Shown: positions 44,067-53,663, counted from the stretch's first letter. The stretch is 64,000 bases of DNA from Bog-159 sp963738345 (GCA_963738345.1 CAVTWI010000002.1:4588001-4652000); one strand, 5' to 3'. Numbers and translations are program-made. The notes: a model not told the origin generated them from the letters alone.

Positions 44067-47000
44067 ATGCGATGAGCTGGCCTTACTATTTGTGTGTCTA
44101 TGTGGACTGTCTGCAGGCCCAGGATCCAATCGGAATTCTCGAAGGCCAGATCGCCGATCCTTCGTCGCGGTAGTAAGTGGCGCGCAGGTGACCGCACGGA
44201 ATTTCAAACCGGGTTTACGCCAAACTGTAGTTACTCACGCCAAGGGACGTTTCGCTTTCTCCAATCTGCCGGTAGGCGAGTACTCGTTGAACGTACCGCA
44301 CCGTAACTTTGCACTGTTCTCGGTCTCACCCCATCCGCATCGACGTCGGCCGCGTAGTGAATTACCCCGTGCAACTGGAGATAGCCGGCAGTCACAGCGA
44401 AGTCGACGTGCAAGGCCAAACCGCTACGATCGACACCAGTTCGGCCCTTAGGCAACGTGGTCTCGGAACGTGAAGCCACAGACCTGCCGCTGAACGGCCG
44501 CAATCTGATGCAACTCGGCTTGCTGCAGCCGGGCGTTGCGCCAATGACCGCCGGCCTTTCGGAGGCCGGCGGCATTCTGCGCAGCGGCCAGACCTTCGCC
44601 GTCAACGGTCAGAGACCCGAATCGAATAACTATCTGCTTGATGGCGTGACCAACGTGGACAGCGTGAACGGAGGCTTTGCGCTGCGCACCCCTGTGGATG
44701 CCGTGAGCGAGTTTCGCATTCTGTCGCTCAATGCTCCGCCGGAGTACGGTGAGACCAGCGGTGCAACCACCACCGTAGTCACTAAGTCCGGCGGCAATAG
44801 TCCTTGCATGGCGACGTTTACGAGTTTCTCCGCAACAACGCCTTCGATGCGCGCAACTTCTTCGCCGCCACCACTGAGCCGCTGCACCTGAATCAGTTTG
44901 GCGCGACGGTTGGCGGCCCGATCCGGCGCAACAAGGACTTCTTCTTCCTCTATTACGAAGGACAGCGCGACACGCCAGGGCGAAACGCAGGCGGCCATCG
45001 TTCCCACCGCCGCGGAGCGCACTGGAGATTTCTCCGGTTTGACCGATCCCAGCACCGGTCAGCCCGTGCCGCTGATCAACGAATTCGCCGGCATGCCGTT
45101 TCCGGGCAACAAGATCCCGAGCTTACATGCTCAATCCGATCGGACTCGCCGCCGGTAATCTGTATCCGCTAGGGAACGTCTCGCCCTCGATCTACGAATC
45201 CACGCAGATGGCGAGTGACAACTACAATCAGGGCGGCTTCCGCTACGATCACTACTTCGGGAACAACGATCAGGTATTCGCGCGGTTACGCAGCCTCCAG
45301 CCGCAACACTCTCGATCCGCTGCCGATCAACGGTTCGAATGTTCCCGGTTTCCCCGTTACGAATGCCATCACCACGAATTCGTTCACCGTTTCCGACGTG
45401 CACCTGATCTCCCCGACAACCGTGCAGACCGTACGCCTGGCCTTCTTCCGCAACGTATTCATCTATGAAGACGCCCAGAATCATACGCCGGGCAGCAGCC
45501 TGGGCTTCGGATACCAGCCTACGCTCGGCGCACTAATGCCGGGATGCCGTTCCTGATTGTGAGTGGCTATGCGAACGTCGGCAATCCCATCACCGGCCCG
45601 CAAGATACTTACCAGAACGATTACCAGGGTTCTTATTCAATCGCCATGACACGCGGCCGCCACAACTTAAAGCTCGGCGCCGATCTGGATCGCCAGCAGA
45701 TCAACGCGCTACTGGGCATCGCCACCAATGGCTTCTTCGTCTTCGCACCGTTTCCGGCGAGTGACTCCTTCGCCAGTCTGTTGCTCGGGTCAGTCGGTGC
45801 AGTTCTTCCAGGGCGGCGGCGATTTCAATCGCGGCCTGCGCAAATGGATCGCGGCAGGATACGCACAGGACGAATTCCGCATCACTCCCCGCCTGACACT
45901 GAACTTCGGCCTGCGTTACGAAGTGAACACTCCTTACACCGACATTCGCAATCGGATGAACGAATGGGCGCCCGGCCAGCAATCCACGGTCATGCCCGAC
46001 GCGCCTCCCGGATTGCTCTTCCCCGGCGACAAAGGCGTGCCGGCGGGCATCGCCGCAGTCGATTATCACGAATTCATGCCGCGCGTGGGTCTGGCATGGG
46101 ATCCGTTCGGCGGCGGCCAGATGACCATCCGCGCGTCCTATGGCATCTTCTATGACGGCTTCACCAATGGCGTGGGCGGCCCATTGCAAGCCGCCGTGAG
46201 TGCTCTGCCGTGGACCGAGGCCTATCAATTGGCCGGTCCTGGCTTCAACCTGGCGAATCCCTACGGCGCACAGGCGCCGCCGTTCGCGAGTCAGCAGTTC
46301 GTCCAACCGGCGACCATCCTGACCGTCCAGCAAGGCATGCTGCCGCCTTATTCGCAGAACTGGAACTTATCGATTCAGCGCGTCATCGCCAAGGATTATC
46401 TGTTGGACGTCCGTTATGTCGGCAACAAAGGCACTCACTTGCCTCGCTTCATCGAGGCGAATCCGTCCATCTACGGTCCCGGGGCGAACTGCCGAGAATA
46501 CCGAACAGCGGCGCGAATACGCCGATTGTAATTCCGCCGGCGTTTGTAACTATGGGTCGGTCGGGTTGATTGCGGACGATTCCAGTTCTACCTATCACGC
46601 GCTGCAAATTGCCTTCTCGCGGCAGTTTTCGCGTAACCTGAGCTTCCTCGCGTCTTACTGGTTTTCGAAGAGCCTGGACTATATCTCGTCTCTGAACGTC
46701 GCCGGATCCGCGCCCACGCTGGTAGCCGGCGAGAACGACCTGGCGCAGAATCCCTTCGACCTGGCCGCCGAGCACGGCCCCTCGCTGTTCGATGCCAAGA
46801 ATCGTTTTCTGTTCAGCGGAAGCTATCGGCTGCCCGTTTGGCGCGGTGCCTCACGTGCAGCGGCATTCATCGTCAACGGATGGCAGTTGAATACCATCGC
46901 CAGCATCTCATCGGGCACGCCCTTCACCGTTTATGACAGCGCGAACGTGTCGCTGCAAGGCAGCGCGCCTGAAATCACGGGCTTCTATTCCAGCCGTCCC

Positions 47001-47352
47001 AACCTGGTATCCAATCCCAACCTGCGGACCGCACACCCCCAACGACTGGGTGAGCCGCTCGGCATTCCAACAACTCGATCCCGGTGACGCAAGCCGGACA
47101 GTTCGGCAACGAGGGCCGCAATGTGGTGCGGGGCCCCGGCATCGAGAGTGTGGATCTGTCATTGTTCAAGGACTTCCGGATCAGTGAGTCGCAGCGCGTG
47201 CAGTTCCGCGCCGAGTGTTTCAATACGCTTGAACCATCCGAACTTCGGGTTGCCGGAAAATGACCTGCGAATCGCCGGCCTTCGGGCAGATCCTGCAGGC
47301 TGGGCCGCCCCGGCTGCTCCAATTGGCGCTGAAGTTATATACTAGCCGTTAG
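44067..47352 (+). CDS. Carboxypeptidase-regulatory/TonB-dependent receptor-like outer-membrane protein (many frame breaks)
   Basis: This is a large outer-membrane protein typical of Acidobacteria, about 1080 residues when pieced together. In order: signal-like LALLFVCLCGLSA; regulatory beta domain ILEGQIADPSS and GRFAFSNLPVGEYSLNV; plug region TDLPLNGRNLMQLGLLQPGV, NYLLDGVTNVDSVNGGFALR, GATTTVVTKSGGNS; barrel NKDFFFLYYEGQRDT, YAQDEFRITPRLTLNFGLRY, QNWNLSIQRVIAKDYLLDVR, DAKNRFLFSGSYRLPVW; and the end FGLPENDLRIAG with LQLALKLY. I count about 14 frame changes, 12 of them one-base gains. It probably serves uptake or attachment; the substrate is unknown. Sequence error is more likely than decay, because the protein sequence itself is well preserved. 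Confidence 0.85.
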
Positions 47353-47368
47353 ACTGAAGGGATCGGAC

Positions 47369-48623
47369 ATGACTGGCACCTTTAGCGGACTCAAACGCAG
47401 ACCCGGCGGATATCGCCATCGATTGCTTTTGTGGGCATGCCTGTGCTGTTCGCTATTCTGCGTCGTTTATCCGGTCTACGTAATCTGTCCCTTCCGCGCT
47501 CAGGGCGCGCGGGAATTGGCTGGTTGCGCTGGTGGTGCTGCGGTTTCGATCTGCCGCACCATGCTCTCTGTAGTCGCCGCCGCTGGCCGCACTGGTCTTC
47601 TATTGGCGCGCACAGCCCAGCCGGTGGCGGCGGGTTTTCGCCACCATGGGCGCCGTCTTCATCTGTGTGCTGGCCGCTTTGGCGCGCGTAAACATTTACG
47701 AACTGATGTTCCATCCCGACGACCGCCCAACATTCGCGGCCGCGTCCCGAACGAAGCTCGACAAAGACGAGAAGGTAATCGCGGTAAGGTCGGGCGCCGC
47801 CGCACGCGCTTATCCCATCCGCATCATCTCCTATCACCACGTAATTAACGACGTCCTGGACAAGGCTGCCATCGTAGCGACTTATTGAACGCTCTGTCAC
47901 ACCGGTCTGGTGTGGGGGCGAGATATCGCGGGACTGCGGCTGACTTTCCACCTGGCCGGCATCAATAACCAGAACTTTCTGATGCGCGACGATCAGACCG
48001 GCACTTACTGGCAGCAGATCAGCGGCAAAGCCGTGTCGGGCCCGCTCAAGGGCAGCCAGTTGCCCTTCGTTCATTCCGACGAGTTGAACTATTCGGCACA
48101 TGGCAATCCGAGGAGCCGCAAGGGACGGTTTTGCAGGATGCCGCGCCCTATCGATCGAGGGTATGCGCCCAAGGACTGGGACGTCCGCATGCAGACTGCG
48201 CCTACGGTGATCGACTTCCGCGAGCACTGGCTTAAAGGCACGCGATCTAATGCTTGGGCATTCAGGCATTCGGCGCCAGCCGCGCGTTTCTCTACGACCA
48301 GGTGATTCACGAAAGGCTGGTGAAGGATCGCGTCGGAGCGGAGCCGGTGCTACTCGTGGTCGGAGAAGATGGACAGTCGGTGCGGGCCTTCCGCGACCGA
48401 ATTCCAGGCGTCCCGGGCGCTCCGGATTTCTATCGTATGTCACCGGCAAAGCCCGGCGCATTGCTGATGGATGCGGCCACCGGGAGTGAGTGGAACTTCC
48501 GCGGCTGCGCCGTCGCGGGTAAAGCCCAGGGCGTTTGTCTGCGAACCGGTAGAAGTCATCAAAGACTACTGGTTCGATTGGCGGAACTACAACCCGTCCA
48601 CTACTATTTACGGCAAAAAATAA
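47369..48623 (+). CDS. DUF3179 probable selenoprotein, motif UTLC (several frame breaks)
   Basis: This DUF3179 protein has a hydrophobic N-terminal part. The clean central frame (47646 to about 48090) reads GAVFICVLAALARVNIYELM, KLDKDEKVIAVRSGAAARAY, PIRIISYHHVINDVLDKAAI and VATY, then UGA at 47886-47888, then TLCHTGLVWGRDIAGLRLTF and QTGTYWQQISGKAVSGPLKG with no frame change. DUF3179 members normally have TYCxLC here, so UGA replaces the first Cys of CxxC. Later pieces are FGTWQSEEPQGTVLQDAAPY, YAPKDWDVRMQTAPTVIDF, LGIQAFGASRAFLYDQVIHE and VIKDYWFDWRNYNPSTTIYG. The start ATG 47369 lies 16 bp after the TonB-like gene. Function of DUF3179 is unknown. Confidence 0.72.
47898..47914 (+). promoter_or_regulatory. 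Candidate bacterial SECIS hairpin of the DUF3179 gene
   Basis: CACACC (47898-47903) pairs perfectly with GGUGUG (47909-47914) around loop GGUCU; a flanking U-G pair can extend the stem. Fifteen bases separate the UGA from the loop. The loop is the same GGUC as in the AhpD-like gene and in E. coli fdhF, although stem sequences and coded residues differ. Confidence 0.68.
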
Positions 48624-48626
48624 AGC

Positions 48627-49625
48627 CTACGGCGCCGCAACCTCGACCGTATCCGAAAGCTTGCTTTCAAGCTTATTGCTCTTTACCGCGCTAACCGCGT
48701 ACCGGTAAGTCTTGCCCGATTCCACTTTGCGGTCGCTGAACGCGGGTAACACTTGCTTGTCGGCGAGCAATTCCAGCGTCCCGCTTCCCATCGCGCGATA
48801 GACCCGGTAGCCGACCACCGTCGGTTCAGGGCTGCGTTCCCATACCAGTTCGATAGTGGCCGTAGAAGGCACGCCCGTAAGGCCCACCGGAGCGGAAGGC
48901 GGGAACGTATCCTGGGGCGTGATGGCGGCTTCGTTCGAAAGGTCGCTTTGCGCCTCGCTGTCGCCGGACTTTGCCATGGCTTGCACCATGTATCGATATT
49001 CCTTCCCGAACTGGGCGGTGCCATCAATATACTCAGGCTTGGTCGACCGGCCCACGGCGGCATAATTCTGCTCGTCGGGACCGCGCCGCAGAATCGCGAA
49101 ATTCCCGCCGTCCCCTTGCCACGTAAGCCGCACGCCTTGCGGCGCTGATTCGGCAGCCAGATCGCGAGGCTGGGCCGGAGGGGGCATCACCGCCAGATAA
49201 GTCGGAGGCGACCATCCGGCATCGCGCTTATTCGTGCCGATTACCTTCACCGCGATGGCCACCTGTTTGCCGACCCATTCGGCGGCGGGAATCTTGTACT
49301 CGGCTACGCCGTTAGCAATGGCCGCGCCACCCGCGGGTTTGGCGCCGGCAGCCCAAGCATTAGCGTCAAACACGGCATTAGGCTTCAAGCCGACGCGCAA
49401 ATCAAGCCGCACGGTCTGTTTCAAAACCACGCCTTCCGTAGTTAAAGCGGGCAGGGTGACGTGAACGATGATGTTCGACCCACGCTGAACTGCCGTGATG
49501 TTTTCGCCGCGGCCTGGAATATTCATAAGCGGCGGCAGAGGCTCGCCGATATACCCGCAACCGGATAGAAACGTGAGAAAGGCGCAGGGCAAGAGAACCG
49601 CGCATAGGGGCCACTTCGGAATCAT
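48627..49625 (-). CDS. Lipoprotein with fibronectin type III-like domains
   Basis: This 332-residue protein has a lipoprotein signal with lipobox LSGC (near residue 21), so it is anchored in the envelope. Two to three Ig/FN3-like beta domains follow, clearest at PAQPRDLAAESAPQGVRLTW and FPPSAPVGLTGVPSTATIEL with VVGYRVYRAMGSGTLELLAD. The long frame begins at 49898, but the ATG at 49625 overlaps the upstream stop as ATGA and opens a proper signal peptide. Its stop is 3 bp from the end of the convergent DUF3179 gene. A structural or binding role is likely. Confidence 0.8.
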   Translation of the reverse strand: MIPKWPLCAVLLPCAFLTFLSGCGYIGEPLPPLMNIPGRGENITAVQRGSNIIVHVTLPALTTEGVVLKQTVRLDLRVGLKPNAVFDANAWAAGAKPAGGAAIANGVAEYKIPAAEWVGKQVAIAVKVIGTNKRDAGWSPPTYLAVMPPPAQPRDLAAESAPQGVRLTWQGDGGNFAILRRGPDEQNYAAVGRSTKPEYIDGTAQFGKEYRYMVQAMAKSGDSEAQSDLSNEAAITPQDTFPPSAPVGLTGVPSTATIELVWERSPEPTVVGYRVYRAMGSGTLELLADKQVLPAFSDRKVESGKTYRYAVSAVKSNKLESKLSDTVEVAAP

Positions 49626-49957
49626 AAGGTAGTTTGCGTAGGCGTGGCGGAGTCTTCCTGGTCCGGTTCGTCGGCCGGAGGCTCGGTCAGATGGTAGTAA
49701 TACGTTACGGCGCCACATGCCAGCGACAGAGCCAGAATAATGGAGATCCATTTCAGCGTGCGCGCGTTCCACGTACGTTGGCCGGAAACCGCTGCCGACG
49801 TGGCTTTCACCGCCGCGAACGAAAGCGCCACTCCTAGAAAAAGCTTCCAATACCACGCCATCAAATCCAGATGCCCTTGGCCGCCGACCTGGCTCCAAAT
49901 CGTATATGTGGCGATGAGGGCGATCAGAAACTCGATCGCGTAGAAGAGGCGGAGCAC
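49622..49957 (-). CDS. Small membrane protein
   Basis: This 111-residue protein has three hydrophobic helices (LFYAIEFLIALIATYTIW, KLFLGVALSFAAVKATSAAV, KWISIILALSLACGAVTYYY) and an acidic, Thr-rich C-terminal tail. I do not recognise the family. It is translated just before the FN3 lipoprotein (4-bp overlap), so they form a pair. It starts 22 bp from the divergent ABC-F gene. Confidence 0.65.
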   Translation of the reverse strand: MLRLFYAIEFLIALIATYTIWSQVGGQGHLDLMAWYWKLFLGVALSFAAVKATSAAVSGQRTWNARTLKWISIILALSLACGAVTYYYHLTEPPADEPDQEDSATPTQTTL

Positions 49958-49979
49958 CTTACTAGGTTATCCTAAACAG

Positions 49980-51779
49980 ATGCCCGCGCCACTACTCTCC
50001 GTGATGGGCGCCGGCAAGTCGTTCGGCGCCGCACCGCTGTTTTCGAACATCTCCATCCACATTTCCGAAGGCGAGCGGCTAGGGCTGATCGGGCCGAATG
50101 GTTCGGGCAAATCTACCCTGCTCAAGATCATGGCCGGCTTGCTCGAACCCGACACCGGCACCCGCACAGTGCGCAAACTGACCCGCATCGCGTACGTACC
50201 ACAGGAGCCTGAATTCGCCGCCGGAACGACCACCGGCAAAGTCCTCGAAGACGCCCTTCCGCCCCATGGCTTGGACGATGCCGAGCGCTCCGCGGCCGTC
50301 AGCGTTACGCTGGGCAAGGCCGGATTCGCCGACGGTAATGCAGCCGTCGAATCGCTTTCCGGCGGATGGAAGCGGCGGCTATCCATCGCCCGCGAATTGA
50401 TCCGCAATCCCGATGTGCTGCTGCTTGACGAGCCCACCAACCATCTGGACCTGGAAGGAATTCTGTGGCTCGAGCAACTGCTGCAAAGCGCTCCGTTCGC
50501 CGCCGTAGTAGTGAGCCATGACCGCTATTTTCTGGAGAACGCCGCCACCGAAGTCGCGGAAATCAATCGCGCCTATCCGGACGGAATGTTTCGCGCGGAA
50601 GGCGCCTACGCCGATTTTCTGGAAAAGCGCGAAGCCTTTCTCGAAGCGCAGTCGGAGCAACAGGCGGCCCTCGCCAATCGCGTGCGCCGCGAGGTGGAAT
50701 GGCTGCGGCGCGGCCCTAAGGCACGGACCGGAAAGTCCAAAGCGCGCATCGACGCTGCGCATGAATTAATGGGCGAGCTGGCCGAAGTTTCCGGACGCAA
50801 TGCCAAATCGGCGACCCGCATCGACTTCACATCATCTGGGCGCAAGACTAAGAAACTGATCCACGCCGATGCGATTTCAAAAAGCCTGGGCGGCCGCGAT
50901 TTGTTTCGCGATCTGACCTTTTCGCTTTCGCCCGGAATGCGACTGGGACTTGCCGGGCCCAATGGCAGCGGCAAAACAACGCTGCTGCGCGTGTTGATGG
51001 GCGAGATCATGCCCGACGCAGGCGAAGTGGAGCGCGCCGACGGCCTGCGTCTTGTCTATTTCGACCAGGGCCGCGAACAACTCGATCCGGCCGCGCCGCT
51101 CCGCGAGGGCCTGGGGGCGCAGGGCGATAGCGTGATATATCGCGACCGCGTGATCCACGTGGCGGGATGGGCCAAGCGCTTCCTGTTCCGCGCCGATCAA
51201 CTTGATACGCCGGTGGGGCGATTCTCTGGTGGCGAGCGGGCGCGCATCATCATCGCGCGGCTGATGCTGCAATCGGCGGACCTGCTGCTGCTTGACGAGC
51301 CGACCAACGATCTGGACATTCCAACCCTCGAAGTGCTGGAGGAAAGCCTGACCGATTTCCCCGGTGCGCTGGTTCTGGTCACGCACGATCGCTACATGCT
51401 CGATCGCGTATCGACGGTGGTGCTGGGGCTCAACGGTGAGGGCGGCGCGGAGGTGTTCGCGGATTATTCGCAGTGGGAGCAGGCGCGCTCGGTGAAGCCC
51501 GTACGCGTGGAGAAAGAAGCCCCGGCGCCGCGCACCGGCGCAGCCGCGCCCAAGAAAAAATTGGCGTACCTGGAAGCGCGCGAGTGGGAACAGATGGAGC
51601 AGAAGATTCTGGAAGCCGAAGAGGCACTGGAAGCGGCCCGCGCCGCCATGCACGCACCCGAAGTGGTTTCTGATGGCGTGGCGCTGCAGCAAAGATACGC
51701 GGAAATGCAGGCTGCCGAGGCGGAAGTGGAAAAGCTTTATGCGCGCTGGGCGGAACTGGAAGCGAAGTTGGGGGCGTAA
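49980..51779 (+). CDS. ABC-F family ATPase
   Basis: This soluble protein of 599 residues has two ABC ATPase domains and no membrane segment, as in the ribosome-associated ABC-F group (EttA, Uup, YheS). Walker A sites are LIGPNGSGKSTLLKIM and LAGPNGSGKTTLLRVL, signatures LSGGWKRRLSIA and FSGGERARIIIA, and Walker B sites VLLLDEPTNHLD and LLLLDEPTNDLD. The linker is charged, and a C-terminal coiled coil (about residues 520-599, EQMEQKILEAEEALEAARAA) favours the Uup-like subgroup. Such proteins modulate translation or protect ribosomes. Confidence 0.95.
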   Translation: MPAPLLSVMGAGKSFGAAPLFSNISIHISEGERLGLIGPNGSGKSTLLKIMAGLLEPDTGTRTVRKLTRIAYVPQEPEFAAGTTTGKVLEDALPPHGLDDAERSAAVSVTLGKAGFADGNAAVESLSGGWKRRLSIARELIRNPDVLLLDEPTNHLDLEGILWLEQLLQSAPFAAVVVSHDRYFLENAATEVAEINRAYPDGMFRAEGAYADFLEKREAFLEAQSEQQAALANRVRREVEWLRRGPKARTGKSKARIDAAHELMGELAEVSGRNAKSATRIDFTSSGRKTKKLIHADAISKSLGGRDLFRDLTFSLSPGMRLGLAGPNGSGKTTLLRVLMGEIMPDAGEVERADGLRLVYFDQGREQLDPAAPLREGLGAQGDSVIYRDRVIHVAGWAKRFLFRADQLDTPVGRFSGGERARIIIARLMLQSADLLLLDEPTNDLDIPTLEVLEESLTDFPGALVLVTHDRYMLDRVSTVVLGLNGEGGAEVFADYSQWEQARSVKPVRVEKEAPAPRTGAAAPKKKLAYLEAREWEQMEQKILEAEEALEAARAAMHAPEVVSDGVALQQRYAEMQAAEAEVEKLYARWAELEAKLGA

Positions 51780-51782
51780 ACG

Positions 51783-53207
51783 ATGTCACGTACGCTGATG
51801 GTGTTTTCGACGACACTGATGATGCTGGCGGCGACCGCCCATGGACAGCAGTTCGATGTGGTGATCGCGCACGGGCGTGTGATGGATCCGGCGTCCAGTC
51901 TGGATGCGGTGCGCTACGTAGGCATTCGCGGCGGGAAGATCGCCGCTGTATCCGAAATTCCCCTGCAAGGCCGCGCCATGGTAGATGCCGCTGGGCTCGT
52001 CGTCGCGCCCGGGTTTATCGACCTGCATTCGCACGGGCAGACGCCCGAGAATTACGGCTTCAAAGCTCGCGACGGCGTGACCACCGCGCTTGAATTGGAA
52101 GTGGGAGTCTCGCCCGTTCCAGCCTGGTATGGCGCGCGCACGGGAAAGTCGCTGATCAACTTCGGTGCCACGTCCGGACACATTCCCGCGCGCATGGCCG
52201 TAATGCACGATAGCGGCACGCTGCTCCCGCACGATGCCGCGAAAGGCGCCGCGACGCCTGAGCAGCGCCGCGAGATTTATGACTTGGTCCGTCGCGGTCT
52301 GGATGATGGCGCCTTAGGCATCGGAATGGGAATCGCCTATGTGCCCCGGGCCACGCGCGAGGAAATTCTGGAATTATTTCAATTGGCGGCGCAGCGGAAG
52401 ACGACAGTCTACGTTCATATTCGTAATGGCGGCCCGGTCGAGCCCGGCGTTGTGGACGCGCTGCAGGAAGTCATTGCCGACGCGGCAGCCACCGGCGCAT
52501 CGCTGCACATCGTACATATCACCAGCATGGGCTTACGCGAGACGCCCTTGTGCTTGGATATGATCCGCGGCGCGCGCGCCCGGGGCCTCGATGTGACCAC
52601 GGAAATGTATCCATATACCGCCGGCATGACCGATCTGGGCTCGGCAGTGTTCGACGAGGGCTGGCAAGCGAAACAAGGCGGCATCGGCTTCGGCGACCTG
52701 CAATGGGCCCTAACCGGCGAGCGATTGACGAAGGAGTCCTTCGCTATCTATCGCAAACAGGGCGGCATGGTGGCCATCCATTCCATTCCGGAAGAAGTGG
52801 TGCAGGCCGCCATTGCCGATCCGCTGACGATGATTGCGAGCGACGGCATACTCGATCACGGCAAAGGCCATCCGCGGGCAGCGGGCACCTACGCGCGCGT
52901 CCTGGGACGTTATGTTCGCGAACTGCACGCGCTCCCGCTGATGGAGGCGCTGCGCAAGATGACGGTCATGCCGGCAGACCGTTTGGGCATGCCCGCGAAA
53001 GGACGGATTGCGCCCGGCGCCGACGCAGACATTACGGTATTCGATCCGGCGCGAGTGACGGACAAAGCAACTTTTGAGAATCCAGCCCAGTATTCCGAAG
53101 GGATTCCGTTTGTGATGGTGAATGGCACGCTGGTGGTGAAGGACGGCCGGCTAGGGGAAGGAGTGCTGCCCGGGACCGCGGTACGGCGCGAAGAATTGAG
53201 GCGGTAG
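51783..53207 (+). CDS. Secreted D-aminoacylase/N-acyl-D-amino-acid deacylase-type amidohydrolase
   Basis: This 474-residue metal-dependent hydrolase has a signal peptide (MVFSTTLMMLAATAHG). Amidohydrolase motifs are VVAPGFIDLHSHGQTPENYG with the HxH metal pair, TALELEVGVSPVPAWYG, HIVHITSMGLRE, ASDGILDHGKGHPRAAGTYA with the metal Asp, and the closing GRIAPGADADITVFDPARV. It resembles D-aminoacylases, which cleave N-acyl-D-amino acids, but related enzymes take other amides. It follows the ABC-F gene by 3 bp. Confidence 0.9.
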   Translation: MSRTLMVFSTTLMMLAATAHGQQFDVVIAHGRVMDPASSLDAVRYVGIRGGKIAAVSEIPLQGRAMVDAAGLVVAPGFIDLHSHGQTPENYGFKARDGVTTALELEVGVSPVPAWYGARTGKSLINFGATSGHIPARMAVMHDSGTLLPHDAAKGAATPEQRREIYDLVRRGLDDGALGIGMGIAYVPRATREEILELFQLAAQRKTTVYVHIRNGGPVEPGVVDALQEVIADAAATGASLHIVHITSMGLRETPLCLDMIRGARARGLDVTTEMYPYTAGMTDLGSAVFDEGWQAKQGGIGFGDLQWALTGERLTKESFAIYRKQGGMVAIHSIPEEVVQAAIADPLTMIASDGILDHGKGHPRAAGTYARVLGRYVRELHALPLMEALRKMTVMPADRLGMPAKGRIAPGADADITVFDPARVTDKATFENPAQYSEGIPFVMVNGTLVVKDGRLGEGVLPGTAVRREELRR

Positions 53208-53217
53208 AATATATGTA

Positions 53218-53439
53218 ATGCCGTACAAGGTCAGTGTCATAATCGAGCGGGATGAGGATGGATGCTACGCTTGGTGCCCCGAACTGAAGGGTTGCCAGAC
53301 GGAAGGCAAGACCATTGAAGAGAGTCTGACCAATATTCGTGAAGCGATCGAACTTTATCTCGAAACCCTCACAGACGACGAGCGCACATCCGCACTGAGC
53401 CGCGAGATTTTGACCACTGCGGTCGAGATTCATGCCTAG
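53218..53439 (+). CDS. hicB: HicB-type antitoxin
   Basis: This 73-residue protein has the partial RNase H-like HicB fold (YKVSVIIERDEDGCYAWCPE, LKGCQTEGKTIEESLTNIRE, AIELYLETL). HicB binds and neutralises the HicA mRNA interferase and often represses its own promoter. No separate DNA-binding tail is obvious. The gene order antitoxin then toxin, with an 8-bp overlap, is one of the two common arrangements. The ATG lies 10 bp after the aminoacylase stop. Confidence 0.88.
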   Translation: MPYKVSVIIERDEDGCYAWCPELKGCQTEGKTIEESLTNIREAIELYLETLTDDERTSALSREILTTAVEIHA

Positions 53440-53641
53440 GCTGCCACGGCTGACGGCGGCGGAATGCGAAACGCTATTGCTAAGAACGGGCTTTAGTTGG
53501 ATTCGCAGTAAGGGTAGCCACCGAATCTATGTCTGTCGTAACCGCAGAGTCATCGTTCCCTTTCATGGTGGGGCTACGTTACACCCAAAAATCGTCAAGG
53601 AAGTTTTAGAAGCTATCGAAGAGACAACGCTGTCGGACTGA
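53432..53641 (+). CDS. hicA: HicA-type mRNA interferase toxin
   Basis: This 69-residue toxin has the double-stranded RNA-binding-like HicA fold. The catalytic His is in RSKGSHRIYV (motif G-S-H), and the C-terminal half is VIVPFHGGATLHPKIVKEVL, matching the family end. It cleaves mRNA when not bound by HicB. It overlaps hicB by 8 bp, and the pair is inserted between the aminoacylase and the convergent htrA gene. Confidence 0.9.
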   Translation: MPRLPRLTAAECETLLLRTGFSWIRSKGSHRIYVCRNRRVIVPFHGGATLHPKIVKEVLEAIEETTLSD

Positions 53642-53663
53642 AAAAGCCCCGGCTAATATCACA

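Noticed and set aside
44067..44075. UGA near the start of the TonB-like gene as another selenocysteine codon
   Set aside because: It lies before the signal peptide, is not at a Cys position, and is better explained by a one-base gain.
45330..45360. GGTTCGAAT motif suggesting a tRNA T-arm
   Set aside because: It lies inside the coding region of the TonB-like protein (NGSNVPG) and no cloverleaf can be built around it.
47369..47645. Separate small genes before the DUF3179 core
   Set aside because: The overlapping short frames are pieces of one hydrophobic N-terminus (for example PVLFAILRRLSGL, NWLVALVVLRF, PLAALVFYWRAQP) shifted by indels.
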